The position numbers were made by a program, and so were the translations under genes. The notes under the pieces are model-generated. The model was not told the origin of the DNA. It made no database searches and saw only the letters and a program-made list of their open reading frames with translations. A stretch of DNA of 26,093 bases from contig CAYPCW010000038.1 of the NCBI GenBank assembly GCA_964409335.1, positions 1-26,093 of the forward strand, given 5' to 3'. This stretch comes from JABMOW01 sp964409335 (GTDB taxonomy: Bacteria; Fidelibacterota; Marinisomatia; SCGC-AAA003-L08; JACNLC01). The stretch's first letter is position 1. The number at the start of each line of letters is the position of its first letter. Positions 17,335 to 23,781 of this stretch are shown one piece after another.

Positions 17335-17418
17335 TACCGAGGGTGGGAATCGAACCCACACGACCCAAGGGTCACCGGATTTTGAGTCCGGCGCGTCTAC
17401 CAATTTCACCACCTCGGC
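17335..17418 (-). tRNA. tRNA-Leu (anticodon CAA)
   Basis: On the minus strand the 84 bases from 17418 to 17335 fold as a class II tRNA. The acceptor GCCGAGG pairs with CCTCGGT, and the discriminator is A (17335). The D arm contains AAATTGGTAGACGC. The anticodon stem is CCGGA/TCCGG around the loop CTCAAAA, giving anticodon CAA, which reads UUG. A long variable arm (TGACCCTTGGGTC region) identifies leucine. The T arm is GTGGG TTCGATT CCCAC. CCA is not encoded. It is convergent with the decayed kinase, 43 bases beyond its end, and is the only minus-strand gene in the window. Confidence 0.95.
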
Positions 17419-17622
17419 ATTTTTCAAGCCAGAAAATTTATCGACTAATCATGCACAAAACGAACAGATTTAGAAGTAATTCCAATTGCATTGTTCGACT
17501 ATATGTCTTTACTTGTAAATCCCGCATCTTTATTCAAGTGTTAGCTCCATTTAATCTTTGGATTAATTTATTCAGAATCGGTAGAATTTCCGCAAAAACT
17601 ACAGCCCAAGAAAGGCCAAATC

Positions 17623-19428
17623 ATGACATTTAATACTATTTCGGAGTTATTTTTCAATACCACGAATTCTTTGCCGAAAAAAAACATTTTTTATCATAAA
17701 AAAAATGGCGTCTGGGAAGGAATTACAAAAGCACAGACCCTTGAGATGGTGTCATGCATGACATTTGCCTTCAAAAGCCATGAAATTGGACGAGGTAAAA
17801 ACGTAGCGATCCTATCCAACAATAGCCCTTACTGGGCTATATCAGATTATGGGATCATCTGTTCAGGCGCCGCAAGTGTAAGTATTTATCCCACCTTAAT
17901 TCCGGAACAGATCCGATATATCTTAAACGATTCCGAATCGGTTGTGGTGATGGTGGAAAATCAGGAACAGTTGAAAAAAATTCAGCAGATATGGAGTGAA
18001 TGTCCTTATTTGATTTCTCTGGTAGTACTGGATGACTCATGGAAAGGAATGGATAAGAAAATCCAAAACTTATCCGATTTTATTCGTACCGGAAAAGAGT
18101 ATCGAAATAATTGCGATTTACTGTTCTCAGATTTTGTAAAAGATTCCAGACCCGGGGATTTATTAACCTTAATCTACACTTCAGGCACAACAGGAAATCC
18201 GAAGGGCGTAATGTTATCACATCATAATATGGTATCGAACATCAAAGGTACCCTTGAGAAGATTCAGTTTTTTGAAGAGGACATATTTCTATCATATCTT
18301 CCTTTAAGCCATTCATTCGAAAGGATGGGAGGACATTTCACCGCGTTTAGTAAAGGAAGCGCAGTTTATTATACCGAGAGTATCGAAGCATTACCTCAAA
18401 ATATGATCGAAGTAAAACCGACAATGATACTGAGTGTCCCCAGATTGTTTGAAAAAATGTATTCAAGAGTGTTGGATAATATTAGAAATAGCTCAAAGCT
18501 GAAACAAAAGATATTTTGGTGGAGCATCGCTATTGGGAATGAAATTTTAAGTTACCAAATCAGATCCGTAACACCGCCGTTTCTGCTGAATAAAAAATAT
18601 GACCTTGCGAAAAAGCTGGTTTTTGATAAAATTAAAGAGAAAATCGGAGGTCGGCTTCGATATTTTGTTTCAGGCGGAGCGCCGTTATCCCGGGAGATCG
18701 CAGAATTTTTTGCAGCGACCAATGTGACGATTCTTGAGGGATATGGCTTGACTGAAACAAGTCCGGTTTTGACAGTAAACACCCCATCGGAATTGCGATT
18801 TGGAACCGTAGGCAAACCGCTGAATAACGTACAGGTTAAAATCGCCGCCGATGGAGAAATCGTCGTCAGAGGTCCGAATATAATGCTTGGTTACTATAAA
18901 AATGATGAAGATACTCTTGCTGTATTAGATAAAAATGGATGGCTTTCAACCGGCGACATCGGATTTCTCGATGAGGATGGATATCTGAAAATAACAGATC
19001 GAAAGAAAAACATCCTCGTCACTTCAGGTGGGAAAAACATAGCGCCCGCCGCACTTGAGAACGCGTTAGTCAGCAACATGTATATCGATCAGTCTGTCGT
19101 CATCGGGGATAAACGTAATTTCGTTAGCGCGCTGATCATCCCAAATTTTGAATACGTTGGAAGATATCTTAGAAAAAAAGGGATTTCCCTATCAGAACCG
19201 GAAGCAATAATTGAGCACCCTGAGGTATTTTCGCTTTTCGACCGGGAAATCAAGACCGCAATGGAATCTTTTTCCAATTATGAACGGGTTAAAAAATTTG
19301 TATTACTGCCCAGTCAATTCACTATTGAAAAAGGGGAGATTACACCCTCATTAAAAATAGTGAGAAAAGTCGTTATTCAAAATTATTTTGACCAAATAGA
19401 ATCCATGTATTCGGAAGGTAAAAACTAA
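17623..19428 (+). CDS. Long-chain fatty acid-CoA ligase (AMP-forming)
   Basis: A 601-residue member of the FAA1/COG1022 long-chain acyl-CoA synthetases. It activates fatty acids to acyl-CoA through an acyl-AMP intermediate in the cytoplasm or at the membrane face. ATP-binding motif YTSGTTGNPKG is at 185-195, and the adenylate motif GYGLTETSP begins at 373. STGDIGFLDEDGYLKITDRKKN contains the hinge and the ribose-binding Asp, and GGKNIAP follows it. The length is normal for the bacterial long-chain type. GAAAGG lies about ten bases before ATG 17623. A 204-base gap with no gene separates it from tRNA-Leu and should hold its promoter. The stop lies two bases before purM, so ligase, purM and gpsA read as one operon. 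The exact chain-length preference cannot be read from the sequence. Confidence 0.93.
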   Translation: MTFNTISELFFNTTNSLPKKNIFYHKKNGVWEGITKAQTLEMVSCMTFAFKSHEIGRGKNVAILSNNSPYWAISDYGIICSGAASVSIYPTLIPEQIRYILNDSESVVVMVENQEQLKKIQQIWSECPYLISLVVLDDSWKGMDKKIQNLSDFIRTGKEYRNNCDLLFSDFVKDSRPGDLLTLIYTSGTTGNPKGVMLSHHNMVSNIKGTLEKIQFFEEDIFLSYLPLSHSFERMGGHFTAFSKGSAVYYTESIEALPQNMIEVKPTMILSVPRLFEKMYSRVLDNIRNSSKLKQKIFWWSIAIGNEILSYQIRSVTPPFLLNKKYDLAKKLVFDKIKEKIGGRLRYFVSGGAPLSREIAEFFAATNVTILEGYGLTETSPVLTVNTPSELRFGTVGKPLNNVQVKIAADGEIVVRGPNIMLGYYKNDEDTLAVLDKNGWLSTGDIGFLDEDGYLKITDRKKNILVTSGGKNIAPAALENALVSNMYIDQSVVIGDKRNFVSALIIPNFEYVGRYLRKKGISLSEPEAIIEHPEVFSLFDREIKTAMESFSNYERVKKFVLLPSQFTIEKGEITPSLKIVRKVVIQNYFDQIESMYSEGKN

Positions 19429-19430
19429 CT

Positions 19431-20426
19431 GTGACTACCACCTATAAAGATAGCGGCGTCGATATCGAATCAGCAAACACATCCATTAATCTGATTAAAC
19501 GACATATTCGATCCACCTTTAATTCAAATGTACTCACCGATATCGGAAGCTTCGGAGGATGCTTTGAATTCCCGGCGGCTTCATACAATAATCCGGTGCT
19601 GGTATCCAGTACGGATGGTGTGGGAACAAAGTTGAAAATCGCTTTTCTCATGGGAAAACACAATACCATCGGTCAGTGCCTTGTCAACCACTGCGTCAAC
19701 GATATTCTCACAACGGGAGCGATACCGCTATTTTTCCTGGATTATTTCGCAACATCCAAGCTTGATTCCGCCATCCTTGAGCAGGTGGTAGAAGGGCTCT
19801 CCGCTGCATGTCGTGAAAATGCCTGTGCATTAATTGGGGGAGAGACCGCCGAAATGCCGGGCTTTTACCAAATCAATGAATATGACATGTCCGGAACCAT
19901 TATTGGTGTGGTCGAAAAAGACCGGCTTTTATCCGCACGAACCGTTTCAGAGGGCGATATACTATTTGGGCTGCATTCTTCAGGGCTGCATACGAACGGA
20001 TACTCACTGGCACGACTTGTCCTACTCTCTCATTTTGATGTAGATGATTATGTGGATGAATTGAAGATCACCCTTGGTGAAGAATTATTAAAAATCCATC
20101 GATCCTACCTTTCCATCGTCAAGCCGCTGCTTGACCGACCCTGGTTAACCGGGATTAGCCATATCACGGGTGGAGGGTTATTAGATAACACAAATCGTAT
20201 CATCAGTAAGAACCAAACCTTACACATCCTGTGGGATTCATGGGATCCCCCTGCAGTATTTAAACTCATTCAAAATTTGGGACATGTCCCGATCGAAGAT
20301 ATGAGAAGGACGATGAACATGGGAATCGGACTCGTCCTTATCGTCAAAAAGGGATTTGAACCCGAAATGTCGTCGTATCTGTCAGAAAATGGCGAGCCAT
20401 TTACCATTATCGGAAGTATCGGTTAA
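19431..20426 (+). CDS. purM: Phosphoribosylformylglycinamidine cyclo-ligase (AIR synthetase)
   Basis: PurM closes the imidazole ring in purine synthesis, turning FGAM into AIR with ATP. The 331-residue product has typical length. Family motifs are VSSTDGVGTKLKIA, NHCVNDILTTGAIPLFFLDYFA, LIGGETAEMPGFY, GLHSSGLHTNGYSLAR, HITGGGLLDNTNRI and MNMGIGLVLIV. The start is GTG at 19431, two bases after the stop of the acyl-CoA ligase gene; GGAAGG lies some 13 bases upstream, inside that gene. gpsA follows three bases after the stop. Having a purine gene between two lipid-precursor genes is a shared transcription unit rather than a shared pathway. The call is very secure. Confidence 0.97.
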   Translation: MTTTYKDSGVDIESANTSINLIKRHIRSTFNSNVLTDIGSFGGCFEFPAASYNNPVLVSSTDGVGTKLKIAFLMGKHNTIGQCLVNHCVNDILTTGAIPLFFLDYFATSKLDSAILEQVVEGLSAACRENACALIGGETAEMPGFYQINEYDMSGTIIGVVEKDRLLSARTVSEGDILFGLHSSGLHTNGYSLARLVLLSHFDVDDYVDELKITLGEELLKIHRSYLSIVKPLLDRPWLTGISHITGGGLLDNTNRIISKNQTLHILWDSWDPPAVFKLIQNLGHVPIEDMRRTMNMGIGLVLIVKKGFEPEMSSYLSENGEPFTIIGSIG

Positions 20427-20429
20427 TCA

Positions 20430-21419
20430 TTGAAAGTCTTCATTCTTGGTGCAGGAACCTGGGGAACTGCTTTGTGCGGGGTACTTCATGAAAATGGACA
20501 TGAAATCACGCTTTGGCATGTTGAGCAGGGAATCGCAGATGAAATGGCGAGAACCAGGATCAATCCAAATCTTCCTAATTATCAAATTCCATCCGATATC
20601 GCCATTACCAATGACTTTAATGACGTTGTGAATTCCGATGTTATCCTGATCACGGTACCCAGTCAATTCATCCGAAATGTCATTCAAAAATTACCAAAAG
20701 TCCAGAACCATACGATTTTTGTTGTGGGCAGCAAAGGAATCGAAAATGAATCCCTGATGAGGATTTCGCAGATTATTCATCAGGTTACAGGTACTTCGGA
20801 AGAAAAAATAGTCGCACTCTCCGGCCCAAGCCATGCGGAAGAAGTCTGTATCAAACTACCGACAGCGGTCGTAAGTGCATCAAGGAATATTGATGCTGCC
20901 CGGCAAACACAAAATATTTTTAATAACGGTACATTCAGGGTTTATTCAAGTCGTGATATCGTTGGTGTGGAAATTGGCGGTGCTGTTAAAAATGTCATCG
21001 CTATTGCAGCCGGAATATGTGTCGGCATCGGCTACGGGCATAATACACTTGCCGCTTTGATCACCCGGGGATTAGCCGAAATAACCAGATTGGGCATTTC
21101 GCTCGGCGGTGAGAGAGAAACCTTTTTTGGGCTCAGCGGACTGGGTGATTTGATCGTCACCGCAGGTTCATCATTAAGTAGAAATCGATTTGTTGGGGAA
21201 AATATCGGCAGAGGAAAGACCCTGACTGAGGTCCTCTCCGGGATGAATATGGTTGCTGAGGGTGTCAAAACCTGCCAATCTGTCCGCGACCTGGTCATCC
21301 AATGCGGGGTAGAAATGCCAATTTCTGAACAGGTTTATGAAGTACTGTTCCATGACAAAGATCCGAGAGAAGCCATTAACGAACTCATGAACCGTATTCC
21401 AATTGATGAAAAATTTTGA
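20430..21419 (+). CDS. gpsA: Glycerol-3-phosphate dehydrogenase [NAD(P)+]
   Basis: GpsA reduces dihydroxyacetone phosphate to sn-glycerol-3-phosphate, the backbone for membrane phospholipids. The 329-residue protein starts at TTG 20430, directly followed by the Rossmann fingerprint FILGAGTWGTAL. Other GpsA motifs are VGSKGIEN, LSGPSHAEEV, GGAVKNVIAIAAG (catalytic Lys187), GHNTLAALITRGLAEITRLG and FFGLSGLGDLIVTAGSSLSRNR. Using the TTG is supported by the motif beginning at residue 3 to 5 and by the purM stop three bases upstream. With the acyl-CoA ligase at the head of the operon, it could supply both parts of phosphatidate. The call is very secure. Confidence 0.97.
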   Translation: MKVFILGAGTWGTALCGVLHENGHEITLWHVEQGIADEMARTRINPNLPNYQIPSDIAITNDFNDVVNSDVILITVPSQFIRNVIQKLPKVQNHTIFVVGSKGIENESLMRISQIIHQVTGTSEEKIVALSGPSHAEEVCIKLPTAVVSASRNIDAARQTQNIFNNGTFRVYSSRDIVGVEIGGAVKNVIAIAAGICVGIGYGHNTLAALITRGLAEITRLGISLGGERETFFGLSGLGDLIVTAGSSLSRNRFVGENIGRGKTLTEVLSGMNMVAEGVKTCQSVRDLVIQCGVEMPISEQVYEVLFHDKDPREAINELMNRIPIDEKF

Positions 21420-21505
21420 TTGCTCTGACTATCAATCATCACGCTGCTCCAAACGATCACTTATAAACTTAGCATATCCGCTCATGAAATGTGGGTTAAA
21501 TACTT

Positions 21506-21534
21506 TTGAGAGAAGCGTCTGCTGTCTCTAATTT
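21506..21534 (+). promoter_or_regulatory. Candidate promoter for tRNA-Arg
   Basis: TTGAGA (21506-21511) and TAATTT (21529-21534) are 17 bases apart, a good spacing for a primary sigma factor. The overlapping reading TTTG (21505-21508) with TAATTTCG (21529-21536) also resembles the Bacteroidota-type consensus TTTG/TAnnTTTG. Transcription would start some 25-30 bases before the tRNA at 21571. The surrounding 151-base gap after gpsA contains nothing else that I can identify. Confidence 0.4.
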
Positions 21535-21570
21535 CGCCTGCTTTTTACAGGTTAAATTTTACGTATTACC

Positions 21571-21644
21571 GCCCTCGTAGCTCAAAAGGACAGAGCGTTC
21601 GCCTCCTAAGTGAAAGGCTTCCGGTTCGATTCCGGACGAGGGTA
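21571..21644 (+). tRNA. tRNA-Arg (anticodon CCU)
   Basis: The 74 bases fold as a class I tRNA. The acceptor GCCCTCG pairs with CGAGGGT, followed by discriminator A. The D arm is GCTC...GAGC. The anticodon stem TTCGC/GTGAA (with one G-U pair) holds the loop CTCCTAA, giving anticodon CCU, which reads AGG. The T arm is TCCGG TTCGATT CCGGA. CCA is not encoded. It lies 25 bases before the TPR protein gene and may be co-transcribed with it and nusA. Confidence 0.95.
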
Positions 21645-21669
21645 CAAATACAAATAATGAAGGAATATA

Positions 21670-22335
21670 ATGTCGCATAAGAACGAATTTAAGCATGATG
21701 TTGTCAGAGAATCCATTGTATCAGCATTTGGATTTATTAAAAGAGATAGTAAAGTAATAACAAGATATTCGTTGATCGCAGTTGCTGTTGTACTGCTGGC
21801 TATTGCCTACAACGCCCATCAACACAAATCCGCTCTTTCAGCAAATGAAGAATTTGGGGAAGCAGTCAATTCTTTTATCGATGGAAATCCTGATCTTGCA
21901 TTTGTTGACTTTCAATCCATCGTAGATAGATATAACGGAATATCTTCCGCTATAAATGCCAGGCTATATCTTATCCAAGAGGAAATAAAAACAAAAGATT
22001 ACCCATCCGCAATAGACAATATCAGTTATGTATTGGATAATTCAGATAATAAACAAATTCTTGCATCAATGTGGATGGTCAAAGGGAATATTGCTTTGAC
22101 TGAAAATGATTTTGAACAGTGCAAAAAATTCTATGATAATGCCATTAAAATCCAACCACTGAATTCAATAAAAGATGATTATAAGATTGAACTTGCAAGA
22201 CTCTATATAAAGCAGGATAAATATGGAGATGCTAAAAAAATTCTGGATGCGTTAACGAAAAATCCAGAATTAAGATATAATATAAAAAATGACGCAGAGG
22301 ATTTACTGGCAGAAGTAAACTATCGCCTGAGATAA
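21670..22335 (+). CDS. YfgM-like membrane-anchored TPR protein
   Basis: A 221-residue protein with one membrane anchor and TPR-like repeats. A basic N-terminus (residues 1-33, with FIKRDSKVITRYS) precedes a hydrophobic segment (about 34-50, SLIAVAVVLLAIAYNA). The rest is helical with TPR spacing: FVDFQSIVDRYNG, ISSAINARLYLIQEE, ASMWMVKGNIALTENDFEQCKKFYDNAIKI and LARLYIKQDKYGDAKKILDAL. The layout resembles YfgM and other TPR_21 proteins, which assist periplasmic folding or outer-membrane assembly; that role is inferred. AAGGAA (21659-21664) lies five bases before ATG 21670. It occupies the position upstream of nusA where rimP is usually found, but shows no similarity to RimP that I can see. 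Confidence 0.75.
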   Translation: MSHKNEFKHDVVRESIVSAFGFIKRDSKVITRYSLIAVAVVLLAIAYNAHQHKSALSANEEFGEAVNSFIDGNPDLAFVDFQSIVDRYNGISSAINARLYLIQEEIKTKDYPSAIDNISYVLDNSDNKQILASMWMVKGNIALTENDFEQCKKFYDNAIKIQPLNSIKDDYKIELARLYIKQDKYGDAKKILDALTKNPELRYNIKNDAEDLLAEVNYRLR

Positions 22336-22350
22336 AATCGCCGATTACCG

Positions 22351-22373
22351 CCTGATAGCCGTTGTTTATCAGG
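22351..22373 (+). terminator. Hairpin after the TPR gene
   Basis: CCTGATA (22351-22357) pairs with TATCAGG (22367-22373) around a nine-base loop. ATATATTC follows, without a T run. It lies 16 bases after the TPR gene stop. It may be a weak terminator or part of the nusA leader. Confidence 0.35.
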
Positions 22374-22400
22374 TATATATTCACCTAATTTAATCTACTT

Positions 22401-22424
22401 GAAAGTGGGCGAAAACCCACTTTC
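22401..22424 (+). terminator. Perfect 9-bp hairpin upstream of nusA
   Basis: GAAAGTGGG (22401-22409) pairs perfectly with CCCACTTTC (22416-22424) around the loop CGAAAA. The tail TGCTTATTT is only mildly T-rich. It stands 68 bases before the nusA start, so it could terminate the upstream unit or act as an attenuator or processing site in the nusA leader. Confidence 0.5.
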
Positions 22425-22478
22425 TGCTTATTTAAACTGATCCTTTGAGTCTGGATCGAAAATATAAGTCATAGGTTT

Positions 22479-22482
22479 GGAG
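22479..22482 (+). promoter_or_regulatory. Ribosome binding site deciding the nusA start
   Basis: GGAG lies nine bases before TTG 22492. A longer reading from TTG 22477 would overlap this site, so 22492 is the better start. Confidence 0.65.
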
Positions 22483-22491
22483 AAACATCGC

Positions 22492-23742
22492 TTGATAAAT
22501 AGAACAATTATTGATGCATTTACCGGCATCGCCAGGGAAAAAAATGTCGACCGGACAAATCTGGGAACGATCATAGAGGAACTCTTTATGACCCTGATAA
22601 AGAAAAAATACGGGGAAGAAAGAGAAAACTTCAGTGTAATCGTAAATATGGAAAAAGGCGAAATTGAAATCTACCAGGAAAAAGAAGTTGTAGAAATCGT
22701 CCAGGATCCCGTGATCGAGACAAGTCTGGATGAAGCCCGAAAATCAGAATCAGATATAGAAATTGGAGATCCCTTTATTGTCGTGATTGATCCGGCTGAG
22801 TTTGGCCGTCGCCTGATAAGTACTGCAAAACAATATCTTAGTCAAAAAATACGTGATATCGAAAAAGAATCCGTGTTTGAAGATTTTAAATTGCGCGTCG
22901 GTGAAATTGCCGTGGGAACGGTTCACCAAATACAGAGAGAAAATATTTTTGTAAACATAGATAAAACGGAATTATATCTGCCTCGTTCAGAACAAATGAT
23001 GAATGACCATTTCCGACGGGGCCAGACCGTCAGGGGGATCATTAAATCTGTCGAATGGAAATCCAAAGGACCGGAGATTATTCTTTCCAGATCGTCAAAT
23101 AATTTTTTAAAACGATTGTTTGAGATGGAAATTCCGGAAATTGAGGATGACATCATTGAGATCAAGGCAGTATCCAGAGTCCCCGGAGACCGAAGCAAAG
23201 TGGTGGTTTATTCCGCAGATAAACGAATTGACGCTGTGGGTGCCTGTGTCGGGATGAGGGGAAGCCGAATACAGGCTGTTGTTCGCGAATTAAATGGTGA
23301 AAAAATCGATGTCGTGAATTGGAGCACTCAGCCTGAAATTTTAATTACCAGAGCATTGGCTCCGGCAAAACCCATCGATTTGTTTATTGATGAAAACAGA
23401 CCCTACTGTGTGGCTGTATTTGATGATGAAGAACTTCCAATTGCGATTGGAAAAAACGGGCAAAATATCAAACTGGCATCGGACATTACCGGCTATTCAA
23501 TCGATGCAGTTAAAAAATCTGAATACGAGGGAATCAAACAAACTCATTTGTATCTGGATGAGTTTGCAGGGCTCACCAAAGAGCAAATGGATGTTTTGGC
23601 AAATCTGGGGATACAAACCGGTGAAGAATTTCTTGATGCCGATCGAAAATTATTACTGAGCCAACCTTGCTTTGATTCCGATATTATCAAAGAAATCGCG
23701 AACAAAGTGCAAATTAAACTCGACGAAACTGAAGAATTATAG
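22492..23742 (+). CDS. nusA: Transcription termination/antitermination factor NusA
   Basis: NusA binds RNA polymerase and nascent RNA and influences pausing, termination and antitermination. The start TTG 22492 gives (M)INRTIIDAFTGIAREKNVDR, matching the usual NusA opening, and has GGAG at a good distance; 416 residues result. The N-terminal RNAP-binding domain covers about 1-130. S1 (GTVHQIQRENIFVNID) lies at about 138-205. KH1 (VGACVGMRGSRIQAVVREL) is near 245-290. KH2 (LPIAIGKNGQNIKLASDITGYSI) is near 313-350. A short helix-hairpin-like tail follows (LTKEQMDVLANLGIQTGEEFL). The acidic repeats of E. coli NusA are absent, as in most bacteria. infB follows after 39 bases, the usual order. rimP is not found upstream. 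Confidence 0.95.
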   Translation: MINRTIIDAFTGIAREKNVDRTNLGTIIEELFMTLIKKKYGEERENFSVIVNMEKGEIEIYQEKEVVEIVQDPVIETSLDEARKSESDIEIGDPFIVVIDPAEFGRRLISTAKQYLSQKIRDIEKESVFEDFKLRVGEIAVGTVHQIQRENIFVNIDKTELYLPRSEQMMNDHFRRGQTVRGIIKSVEWKSKGPEIILSRSSNNFLKRLFEMEIPEIEDDIIEIKAVSRVPGDRSKVVVYSADKRIDAVGACVGMRGSRIQAVVRELNGEKIDVVNWSTQPEILITRALAPAKPIDLFIDENRPYCVAVFDDEELPIAIGKNGQNIKLASDITGYSIDAVKKSEYEGIKQTHLYLDEFAGLTKEQMDVLANLGIQTGEEFLDADRKLLLSQPCFDSDIIKEIANKVQIKLDETEEL

Positions 23743-23781
23743 ATTTACTATCAACAAAATAACACTGGATAAAAATTTTTA

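Noticed and set aside
17335..17418. tRNA-Leu as attachment site of an integrated element
   Set aside because: No integrase, no repeat of the tRNA 3' end nearby, and flanking genes are ordinary chromosomal genes.
17138..17633. Plus-strand frames running through 17335-17418
   Set aside because: They read through a well-formed minus-strand tRNA-Leu; only the first part (to about 17255) is kinase remnant.
22477..22491. TTG 22477 as nusA start
   Set aside because: It overlaps the GGAG that serves TTG 22492, and the five extra residues are not part of the usual NusA opening.
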